From Thiotrichaceae bacterium (GTDB lineage Bacteria; Pseudomonadota; Gammaproteobacteria; Thiotrichales; Thiotrichaceae), in the NCBI GenBank assembly GCA_026992705.1, contig JALWYT010000284.1, forward strand, positions 1 to 12,343: a stretch of 12,343 nt of DNA, given 5' to 3'. A model generated the notes under the pieces. It worked only from the letters and a program-made list of their open reading frames with translations, was not told the origin of the DNA and did no database searches. Positions 6,218 through 12,343 of the stretch are shown here, in pieces. The translations under genes and the position numbers were made by a program. Each line of letters opens with the position of its first letter. Position 1 is the stretch's first letter.

Positions 6218-7882
6218 ATGCCCCTAAAGAATAAACCTAAGGAATATATTCCACGTACACCGAGCAAAGCAAAAGCTTGGGCAAATGATTTGCCAATTAC
6301 AAATATGGGAGAAACCACTCGCCGTTTATATCTTGGTCTAGTGGATTTTAATCAAAGTCATATTGCCCCAGTGATACGCATTGAAATAGGGGAGAATTTA
6401 CGCCCTGTCACAAGGCTAGTGCTAGATAATTTGCAGCGGCATTTAGTGTACCAAGCTTTTCCTTTACCCAAAAAAAGCCAGCAAATTTTTGAGCTAAAAC
6501 AATCCTTATTATTAGAGTTAGCAGGTGTTTATCAACTAGCTGCACTGGATATGCTGACCACAGCATCTGTTACTAAAAAGTATTTATTAAGAGCTTTATA
6601 TAGTGCAATGGATTATATGTCACAGGTACTATTACAATCTTTTATGGTGTATGTAAAAACACGTGATACACTCTGGCATGATATGCACCACTTATATTTA
6701 CTTGCTTATGAAAACCAGTTAGACAATATTACTGTCATCAAAGATAAAGCTTGTTTTGCAACTATCACTGATATTTATAAATATGTCAATCTATTGGCGT
6801 TATCAAATCCATATAGCTTGCGTCAAGGAGAGATTGAAAAGCTTGATAAGTTCTTCCGTACAGCATTACCACTGGTAAAAATTCACCTTAATGCAGATTC
6901 GATTACTACAGAAATGAGTCACGTTATTCACTTAAATAGTGATACTCATGCGGCTTTACTACCCACTAGCGATATTCTTAATTCACCGACAATACGGGTT
7001 TTAGATTTATCGTTATTAATTACCAAGCTTGACCGTTATATTGCTGCGGAAGAAAAAGAACGAGCAACAAAGGAGTATATATTTTTTACAGGCTTAGGAA
7101 TCAGTCTTGCTAAACGTCTTGTATTTCATTTTACACGAGTCAGGAACCGAGCATTTAAACGTTATAAAAAGAATGAAGATGTTCAGGTTGTCACAGGTTT
7201 AGCTAATGTTGTCGCAGCAATTAACTTAGGTTATCAATTTGAAGAACAGGAAGAAATAGACATTGATGATTATATCTTTGCAGCTTTGAATCATGATATT
7301 TCAATGAATGGTTCTGTCAACCTAAAAACAAACACAACTAAGCATGAAATATCTTTACCAATACAGATTTGGCATGTGGAAAATAGTAGTGTTGGTGGTT
7401 ATGGCTTATGTTTAAAAGATAAACAGCCTTCAGGTGCAAGGGTAGGGGAAATCATTGCTATATCACCATTAGATAACTCTAAAGAGGGAAAATGGCAAGT
7501 GGGTACAATCCGCTGGCTTGAGTTTATTAAACAACGTGGTTTGTGTGCAGGTATTGAGTTTTTAGCTCCACAGATTAGTCCTGTACTTGTTAAACATGTA
7601 TTTAATCGCACATTATCACAATCCTTACCGATAGAAGGCTTATTATTACCCATGATTGAAGGCATTCGGTCACAGCCTGAATTAGTACTCCCTGCACAAA
7701 TTTTCAAAACTAATGATAAAATCAAAATTGAAATATCATCAAAAGATGAAATGATTCGCCTTACACACCGAGATGAGTGTACAGGTAGCTTTGGTATATT
7801 TGGCTATAAAGCCATCAAAGCTAAAACGACTAAAGAAGAAATGGAAAAAGAAGATTATTCTGCGATCTGGGAAAGTTTATAG
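6218..7882 (+). CDS. Large PilZ-like domain protein of unknown role
   Basis: The 554-residue protein has no signal peptide or clear membrane span and is probably cytoplasmic. Residues about 30-290 look mostly alpha-helical, with GETTRRLYLGLVDFNQ near the start. I associate this module loosely with the N-terminal part of long PilZ proteins of gammaproteobacteria. Residues 311-315 are RAFKR, fitting the RxxxR half of the PilZ c-di-GMP motif, and 389-394 are NSSVGG in ENSSVGGYGLCL, fitting (D/N)xSxxG. A beta-rich region follows with WQVGTIRWL and GLCAGIEFLAP. The gap between the half-motifs, about 73 residues, is longer than in a standard PilZ domain, so c-di-GMP binding is plausible but unproven. 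The gene starts 67 bases after epmB. The ATG at 6218 lacks a good ribosome binding site, and only TTGGAT/TAATAT-like promoter elements precede it. Function is not known to me. Confidence 0.85.
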   Translation: MPLKNKPKEYIPRTPSKAKAWANDLPITNMGETTRRLYLGLVDFNQSHIAPVIRIEIGENLRPVTRLVLDNLQRHLVYQAFPLPKKSQQIFELKQSLLLELAGVYQLAALDMLTTASVTKKYLLRALYSAMDYMSQVLLQSFMVYVKTRDTLWHDMHHLYLLAYENQLDNITVIKDKACFATITDIYKYVNLLALSNPYSLRQGEIEKLDKFFRTALPLVKIHLNADSITTEMSHVIHLNSDTHAALLPTSDILNSPTIRVLDLSLLITKLDRYIAAEEKERATKEYIFFTGLGISLAKRLVFHFTRVRNRAFKRYKKNEDVQVVTGLANVVAAINLGYQFEEQEEIDIDDYIFAALNHDISMNGSVNLKTNTTKHEISLPIQIWHVENSSVGGYGLCLKDKQPSGARVGEIIAISPLDNSKEGKWQVGTIRWLEFIKQRGLCAGIEFLAPQISPVLVKHVFNRTLSQSLPIEGLLLPMIEGIRSQPELVLPAQIFKTNDKIKIEISSKDEMIRLTHRDECTGSFGIFGYKAIKAKTTKEEMEKEDYSAIWESL

Positions 7883-7889
7883 GAACCTT

Positions 7890-7918
7890 TTCACTGTTTC
7901 TAAAGAATGAGGTATGAT
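7890..7918 (+). promoter_or_regulatory. Probable promoter of the cyclophilin gene
   Basis: TTCACT at 7890-7895 (four of six against TTGACA) and TATGAT at 7913-7918 (five of six against TATAAT) are separated by 17 bases. The predicted start at about 7925 leaves a leader of about 25 bases with AAGGG in front of the first ATG. It lies just after the stop of the preceding gene and could drive the isomerase gene and lpxH together. Confidence 0.5.
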
Positions 7919-7949
7919 CCACTTTACAAAGTTTCTTTAAGGGCGATTT

Positions 7950-8519
7950 ATGATGAAACGCTTACTCAGTCTTTTTTTTATTCCTTTATTTTTATTAGGA
8001 GCTTGCAACGAAATGTCTAATCCAAAAGTTAAATTTGAAACCTCAAAAGGTGATTTTATTGCTGAATTATATGCAGATAAAGCACCTAAAACTGTAGAAA
8101 ATTTTTTAAATTACGTTAATTCTGGTTTTTATAATGGATTAATTTTTCATCGTGTCATTCCTGGTTTTATGATTCAAGGTGGAGGAATGAATCCCAATAT
8201 GTCTGAAAAAACAACAGATGCTCCTATTATAAATGAAGCAGACAATGGTTTAAAAAATGAGATTGGTACATTAGCAATGGCTCGTACGAATGACCCAAAC
8301 TCTGCTACCTCTCAATTTTTTATTAATGTGAAAGAAAATGGTTTTCTTGATTTTACCAGTAAAACACAGCAAGGTTGGGGCTATGCTGTGTTTGGTAAGG
8401 TGATTGAGGGTATGGATGTTGTACATAAAATTGAAAATGTCAAAACTGGGAATCACGGTTACCATGCTGATGTACCTTTAGAGCCTGTTATTATCAATAA
8501 AGTAAGCATTATTGAATAG
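7950..8519 (+). CDS. ppiB: Cyclophilin-type peptidyl-prolyl isomerase, predicted lipoprotein (PpiB-like)
   Basis: Cyclophilins catalyse cis-trans isomerisation of bonds before proline. The 189-residue product starts MMKRLLSLFF, has a hydrophobic stretch and a lipobox LGAC with the acylated cysteine at residue 19, so the full-length form should be exported and membrane anchored. The rest is PpiB throughout: FHRVIPGFMIQGGG with the catalytic arginine, GTLAMART, SATSQFFINV and GWGYAVFGKVIEGMDVV. E. coli PpiB (164 residues) is cytoplasmic and has no signal. An in-frame ATG at 8013 (MSNPKVKFETS), with AGGAG 11 bases before it, would yield a 168-residue form of E. coli size. The ATGs at 7950 and 7953 are equally plausible long starts. 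It precedes lpxH, as ppiB does in E. coli, which supports orthology. The symbol reflects the domain and context, not the localisation. Confidence 0.92.
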   Translation: MMKRLLSLFFIPLFLLGACNEMSNPKVKFETSKGDFIAELYADKAPKTVENFLNYVNSGFYNGLIFHRVIPGFMIQGGGMNPNMSEKTTDAPIINEADNGLKNEIGTLAMARTNDPNSATSQFFINVKENGFLDFTSKTQQGWGYAVFGKVIEGMDVVHKIENVKTGNHGYHADVPLEPVIINKVSIIE

Positions 8520-8540
8520 AGCAACGTTATAGCAGCGTTT

Positions 8541-8576
8541 GTAGGCTGGAGCTTTTTACGGTAACGTAGCCCAGCC
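8541..8576 (+). repeat. REP-like palindrome headed by GTAG
   Basis: GTAG (8541-8544) leads into an imperfect hairpin. GGCTGG at 8544-8549 pairs with CCAGCC at 8571-8576, GC at 8551-8552 pairs with GC at 8569-8570 after a bulged A, and after a four-T bulge TACG pairs with CGTA around a GTAA tetraloop (8561-8564). A GTAG or GGAG tetranucleotide followed by a bulged stem is the layout of REP sequences, the substrates of RAYT (TnpA-REP) transposases. It lies in the 71-bp gap between the isomerase gene and lpxH. No T-tract follows, so it is not a standard terminator. Confidence 0.6.
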
Positions 8577-8590
8577 GATCATCATTTTAT

Positions 8591-9313
8591 ATGAAAACAT
8601 GGTTTATCTCCGACCTACATCTTGATATTCACCGCCCTGAGATTATTCAATTATTTCTTGAATTTTTAGAGCAAATCAAACCACAAGCAGATGCCTTATA
8701 TATTCTTGGTGATTTATTTGAATATTGGGTTGGCGACGATATGCTTGAGCTTCCAAAATTCAAATCATTTTCAGCTGTTATCTCAAAACTCAACGAACTA
8801 AATCAGGCAGGAGTTGATTTATATTTTATTGCAGGCAATCGTGATTTTTTAATCGGAGATGATTTTGCTAAAAAAACAGGCTGCCAATTATTGCCAGATC
8901 ATTATCTTATTCAACTTTATGGTAAAGCTACGCTAATTATGCATGGTGATACCCTATGTACGGATGATATTGAGTATCAAAAATTACGCACTATACTTCG
9001 TTCTGAGAATTGGCAAAAAACATTTCTCAATCTCAGCATTGAAGAACGCATTCAACAAGCCCAAGAGCTAAGAGATACAAGCAAAAGAAAAACCATCACC
9101 AAACAAGCCTATATTCTTGATGTTAATCAGACTGTGGTTGAAAATATTATGCAAGAACATCATGTTACGCAATTAATTCACGGTCATACCCACCGCATGG
9201 CAAGCCACTCTTTCTCATTAAACAAGCAAACAGCTAAACGGATTGTATTAGGTGATTGGCATGATGCAGCTCATTTTTTAGCCGTTGATAGTGATCGCTA
9301 TATTTTGCAATAG
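8591..9313 (+). CDS. lpxH: UDP-2,3-diacylglucosamine diphosphatase LpxH
   Basis: LpxH cleaves UDP-2,3-diacylglucosamine to lipid X and UMP, the fourth step of lipid A synthesis, at the cytoplasmic face of the inner membrane. The 240-residue product (E. coli 240) carries the metallophosphoesterase ligand motifs SDLHLD (D8, H10), GDLFEYWVGDD (D41), GNRDF (N83), MHGD (H118) and GHTH (198-201), followed by LGDWHDAAHF. The start is fixed by the family N-terminus MKTWFISDLHL, but no Shine-Dalgarno motif precedes it, since the 14 bases before the ATG are AT-rich and follow the REP-like palindrome. Expression probably relies on read-through from the upstream isomerase gene. It converges on the DUF1287 gene, with 28 bases between their stops. 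Confidence 0.97.
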   Translation: MKTWFISDLHLDIHRPEIIQLFLEFLEQIKPQADALYILGDLFEYWVGDDMLELPKFKSFSAVISKLNELNQAGVDLYFIAGNRDFLIGDDFAKKTGCQLLPDHYLIQLYGKATLIMHGDTLCTDDIEYQKLRTILRSENWQKTFLNLSIEERIQQAQELRDTSKRKTITKQAYILDVNQTVVENIMQEHHVTQLIHGHTHRMASHSFSLNKQTAKRIVLGDWHDAAHFLAVDSDRYILQ

Positions 9314-9341
9314 TAGTCGTTCCCGTAGTATTAATAACTAC

Positions 9342-10037
9342 TTACCGCTTAACGTATGAACGAGTTGGCCAATAACGATAATGTCCCACTAATACTGGCA
9401 TACTAAATAAGATATCTTCTTTAACTGGTCCCTTACCATCATTATGAACAACTAACGGACGTTTACCATCTTTTGAACGTTCGTTTATAACAATACCAAT
9501 ATGAGGAGCAATACCATTGATTCGATAAGTAACTAAATCACCAGGAAGATAATCATCTGGATTGTTGGTAACAGGTAAACGTTTGCCATGTAGTTGGAAA
9601 AATTTCTCTAAATTTACCACACGACGATGATCAATATTCGAGTCAGGGGCTAATTTTCCATAAATAAGCTTACTAGGATAAGCATCAAATCGACGTTTCA
9701 TATCCTCGTGAACATTTTTTTGTAAATCAATCCCCAAACGACGATAGGCACGCACAACGACATCAGTACAAACACCAATATTCTGAGGCACATCTCCCCA
9801 AGGGTAGCGTAATGGAATATATTTTCCATCATAGCGAACACGATGACGTGTTCTTTCAATAGCGGCTTTTGCTAGCTGATTTGGATTAAATGGAATAACG
9901 ACACGTTTTTCTTTTGGAGTATTATTAGGCTTAGAAGCAACCTTAGCCTCAGGCTTTTTAGGTGTAGAGCCACAGCCTGTTAATTGAATAGTCATAAATA
10001 TAAATAGAATAGGGTAGAGCAGTTTAAAGCGTTTCAT
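9342..10037 (-). CDS. DUF1287 family lipoprotein
   Basis: The 231-residue product has a lipoprotein signal: MKRF, a hydrophobic stretch, then LTGC with the lipidated cysteine at 22. It is therefore predicted in the envelope. A lysine- and proline-rich linker (about 25-47) leads to the DUF1287 domain, whose hallmarks are all present: GVCTDVVVRAYRRLGIDL (C90), NVHEDM, NIDHRRVVNL, YLPGDLVTYRI, HIGIV (H179), VVHNDGKGPVKED and GHYRYW. The cysteine at the start of a helix with a later HIG is reminiscent of NlpC/P60-type cysteine peptidase or amidase folds, so a cell-wall activity is possible, but no biochemical role is established to my knowledge. GGGA lies six bases before the ATG. It lies 78 bases after roxA on the same strand. 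I see no convincing promoter or terminator around it. Confidence 0.9.
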   Translation of the reverse strand: MKRFKLLYPILFIFMTIQLTGCGSTPKKPEAKVASKPNNTPKEKRVVIPFNPNQLAKAAIERTRHRVRYDGKYIPLRYPWGDVPQNIGVCTDVVVRAYRRLGIDLQKNVHEDMKRRFDAYPSKLIYGKLAPDSNIDHRRVVNLEKFFQLHGKRLPVTNNPDDYLPGDLVTYRINGIAPHIGIVINERSKDGKRPLVVHNDGKGPVKEDILFSMPVLVGHYRYWPTRSYVKR

Positions 10038-10115
10038 TGGTGTCCCTGTTAGAAATAATTACTGTTTTTTTTGAGCTCTGATTAAGTATCAATATTAATA
10101 GTACATTTACAGTCA

Positions 10116-11279
10116 TCAGTGTTGAGGTTGAGCTGGTTTAATCAATGATGCCTTTAATAAACTAGAAAAACATTCTGCAAACTCAGTTGAGTTCATATGC
10201 TGTTTTACATCACAAGTATTATAAACATAATGCTCACATAGGAATTTAGCAGATTCTATAAATTTAGTTGAATAAAATTTAGACCGCCCGTTAGCAAAAA
10301 AGTTTATTTTGTCGGGATATACGATATAAGCAAAGCGACTGCTAGAAGATCGTTCATAATTTTGACCACTCACATAGGTTTCAGAACTTATTTTTTCATC
10401 AGGCAACTCACCTTTAAGATCGGTTAAATAATTCCCAAGGCATTGATTAATAAACTCTGGGTGCTTATTTAAGCCATCTAATAATAATTGTCTTAGTCCC
10501 GCTAAATCGGTTTGAGTGATTTCCCCTGCATTGGCTTGCAACTGCCGTTTGGGATCGTAATAGCGTTGTTTCGCTGTCTTTTTAGCGGCACATTCTTCAA
10601 GATAAGCTGAAATTAAATCTTGCTGGCTAGGGGAGCGGAAGCCAACGGAATAGGTCATACAGTCATTTACGGCTACGCCATGATGAATAATATTGGGCGG
10701 TAAATAGAGCATATCCCCAGGGTTTAATACCCAATCTTGTTCAGGCTCAAATGATTTGAGAATGCGTAAATCAATATTAGGAATCAGTTCATCATCACTA
10801 TAGTTTTTATCTGCAATTTGCCAATGGCGTTGCCCATAAGCTTGTATTAAAAAGACATCGTATTCATCAGTGTGAGGACCAACCGAGCCGCCTTTAACCG
10901 CAAAGCTAATCATTAAATCATCAATTCGCCAGTCGGGGATAAAGCGAAATGGCTCAATAATACTTTCCCGCAATTCGGGGTAATAGCGATCAACATCATT
11001 GATTAATAATGTCCAATGCGTTTCGGGTAGGTTTGCAAAGGTATCCTCATCAAAAGGACCATATAATGCTTGCCAAGCGGACTCTAAACCTTTTTCAGCG
11101 ACAATACGGGAGGGAGCATCGGTATCACAACTTAGCCCTGCTAGTTCTTCGGGTGAAATAGGTGAGTAAAAATCAGGAAAAGCTTGGCGAATAAGCAAGG
11201 GCTTTTGCTGCCAATATTCTTGTAAAAACTGCTGAGTGGAAAGCCCACCCAGCAAATGCTCTAAGTTTGTGATTGGCAT
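10116..11279 (-). CDS. roxA: Ribosomal protein L16 arginine hydroxylase RoxA (YcfD)
   Basis: RoxA is a JmjC/cupin 2-oxoglutarate and Fe(II) dependent oxygenase that hydroxylates an arginine of ribosomal protein L16. The 387-residue product (E. coli YcfD 373) has the iron facial triad as H136 and D138 in GPHTDEYDVF, plus H199 in LPPNIIHHGVA, aligned with H125, D127 and H187 of the E. coli enzyme. Nearby QRHWQIADK, LNPGDMLYLPP and MTYSVGFRSPS are typical of the family, as is the N-terminal WQQKPLLIRQAFP. The remainder is the dimerisation and winged-helix C-terminal part. Its ATG overlaps the purB stop by one base (TAATG), indicating translational coupling to purB. An oxygen-dependent enzyme suggests an aerobic or facultative host. 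Confidence 0.94.
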   Translation of the reverse strand: MPITNLEHLLGGLSTQQFLQEYWQQKPLLIRQAFPDFYSPISPEELAGLSCDTDAPSRIVAEKGLESAWQALYGPFDEDTFANLPETHWTLLINDVDRYYPELRESIIEPFRFIPDWRIDDLMISFAVKGGSVGPHTDEYDVFLIQAYGQRHWQIADKNYSDDELIPNIDLRILKSFEPEQDWVLNPGDMLYLPPNIIHHGVAVNDCMTYSVGFRSPSQQDLISAYLEECAAKKTAKQRYYDPKRQLQANAGEITQTDLAGLRQLLLDGLNKHPEFINQCLGNYLTDLKGELPDEKISSETYVSGQNYERSSSSRFAYIVYPDKINFFANGRSKFYSTKFIESAKFLCEHYVYNTCDVKQHMNSTEFAECFSSLLKASLIKPAQPQH

Positions 11280-12343
11280 TAGATTCGTTTTGCTTGTTCA
11301 GCCGCATTGCCGATATAGCTTGCGGGGGTTAGTTTAGCGAGAGCATCTTTCGCCTCTTGTGGCATATCCAACTTAGCGACAAAATCTTGCAAGATTTCTG
11401 TGGTGATTTTCTGCCCACGAGTGAGCTCTTTTAATTTCTCATAGGGTTTTTCGATATGATAACGACGCATAACTGTTTGGATGGGTTCAGCAAGTACTTC
11501 CCAGTTTGCATCCAAATCAGCCGCTAGGCTTTCGGTATTCACTTCAAGCTTACCAATGCCTTTCAATGCTGATTGATAGGCAATGCTCGAATGTCCAATG
11601 CCAACGCCTAAGGTTCTTAATACAGTGGAATCGGTTAAATCACGCTGCCAGCGTGAAATGGGTAGTTTTTGAGCAAGGTGCGTCATCAAGGCATTGGCAA
11701 TGCCTAAATTGCCTTCTGCGTTCTCAAAATCAATTGGGTTGACTTTATGTGGCATGGTCGAGGAACCGACTTCACCTTTTATAACTTTTTGCTTGAAGTG
11801 ACCGAGTGAAATATAACTCCAAATATCGCGGCAGAAGTCGATTAGTATAGTGTTATAGCGTGTCACTGCATCAAATAATTCGGCGATATAATCATGGGGT
11901 TCAATTTGAATGGTGTAAGGGTTCCAATGGATGCCCAGTGAGGTAACAAATTCTTCAGCAACTTTTTCCCAATTAATCGTTGGATATGCCGATAGGTGGG
12001 CATTGTAGTTGCCGACGGCTCCATTGATTTTGCCAAGGATTTTTACACTGGCGATTTGCTCATGTTGTCGTTGCAAGCGATAAACCACATTCGCCATTTC
12101 TTTGCCCAGCGTTGACGGTGAGGCAGGTTGCCCGTGAGTGCGAGATAAAATAGGAATATCCGCATAGGCATGAGCTAATTCACGGATGGCATTAATCACT
12201 TGCTGCTGCTCGGCTAGCATGACCTCATCACGCCCGCCTTTGAGCATTAAGGCATAGGAGAGGTTATTAATATCCTCTGAGGTACAAGCAAAGTGGATAA
12301 ACTCACTGACTGCATTGAGTTCAGCATGATCCGCGATTTTTTC
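11279..12343 (-). CDS. purB: Adenylosuccinate lyase PurB (5' end cut by window edge)
   Basis: PurB catalyses two fumarate-releasing steps of purine synthesis: SAICAR to AICAR, and adenylosuccinate to AMP. The reading frame continues to the window edge. The first visible residues EKIADHAEL lead into FACTSEDINNLSYAL, so the ATG at 12247 is internal, not the start. About 354 residues are visible; compared with E. coli (456), roughly 100 N-terminal residues lie outside. Hallmarks are TSEDINN, SRTHGQPASPS with the catalytic histidine, KINGAVGNYNAH, the mobile loop GSSTMPHKVNP (encoded near 11736-11766), FENAEGN, and EVLAEPIQTVMRRY. The stop TAA shares a base with the roxA start. The similarity to the E. 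coli form is near continuous. Confidence 0.97.
   Translation of the reverse strand, partial: EKIADHAELNAVSEFIHFACTSEDINNLSYALMLKGGRDEVMLAEQQQVINAIRELAHAYADIPILSRTHGQPASPSTLGKEMANVVYRLQRQHEQIASVKILGKINGAVGNYNAHLSAYPTINWEKVAEEFVTSLGIHWNPYTIQIEPHDYIAELFDAVTRYNTILIDFCRDIWSYISLGHFKQKVIKGEVGSSTMPHKVNPIDFENAEGNLGIANALMTHLAQKLPISRWQRDLTDSTVLRTLGVGIGHSSIAYQSALKGIGKLEVNTESLAADLDANWEVLAEPIQTVMRRYHIEKPYEKLKELTRGQKITTEILQDFVAKLDMPQEAKDALAKLTPASYIGNAAEQAKRI

Noticed and set aside
9325..9341. GTAGT/ACTAC hairpin between the convergent lpxH and DUF1287 genes as a bidirectional terminator
   Set aside because: The stem is only 5 bp and AT-rich, with no T-tract on either strand.
11506..11742. Plus-strand open frame of 78 codons opposite purB
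   Set aside because: It is antisense to a strongly conserved part of PurB, with no recognisable domain or ribosome binding site. The same holds for the other open frames opposite or inside secD, secF, yajC, epmA, epmB, the PilZ-like gene and the cyclophilin gene.
1..12343. tRNA, rRNA, CRISPR array, prophage, insertion sequence or toxin-antitoxin pair
   Set aside because: None seen. Nearly all of the window is covered by recognisable chromosomal genes, and the longest non-coding stretch is the 246 bases between yajC and secD.

Overview
The window reads as an ordinary, gene-dense piece of chromosome from an AT-rich gammaproteobacterium. The basis is the close match, from memory of E. coli proteins, of SecD, SecF, YajC, EF-P, EpmA, EpmB, PpiB, LpxH, RoxA and PurB, together with gammaproteobacterial pairings such as efp next to epmB and ppiB next to lpxH. 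The order within the class cannot be fixed from sequence alone. A low-GC sulfur-oxidiser-like lineage (Thiotrichales/Beggiatoa type) is a guess. No phage, transposase, integron, CRISPR, rRNA or tRNA gene is visible.

Layout. Positions 32-4970 (minus strand) hold efp, epmA, yajC, secD and secF in transcription order: elongation factor P, the ligase that modifies it, and the SecDF-YajC accessory complex of the Sec translocon. EpmB, the lysine 2,3-aminomutase that makes the beta-lysine for EF-P, starts divergently at about 5134, so efp, epmA and epmB form one local EF-P module. Positions 6218-7882 (plus) encode a large, poorly characterised protein with a PilZ-like C-terminal region. A cyclophilin with a lipoprotein signal and lpxH follow on the plus strand (7950-9313). 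The right end (9342-12343, minus) holds purB (cut by the window edge), roxA (ribosomal protein L16 hydroxylase) and a DUF1287 lipoprotein.

Themes. Two systems that modify the translation machinery are present (EF-P beta-lysylation and L16 hydroxylation), and several genes concern the envelope (SecDF-YajC, lipid A synthesis by LpxH, two lipoproteins, a possible c-di-GMP effector).

The least ordinary material is non-coding. A 110-bp nested inverted repeat lies between yajC and secD. Part of it, with its right flank, recurs almost identically in front of efp in the opposite orientation. A REP-like GTAG-headed palindrome precedes lpxH. Other points of interest are a PpiB-type isomerase with a lipobox and an internal start that could give a cytoplasmic form, and a possible leaderless epmB transcript. 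I do not see a wholly new multi-gene system. The repeat family and the PilZ-like protein are the best candidates for undescribed biology.
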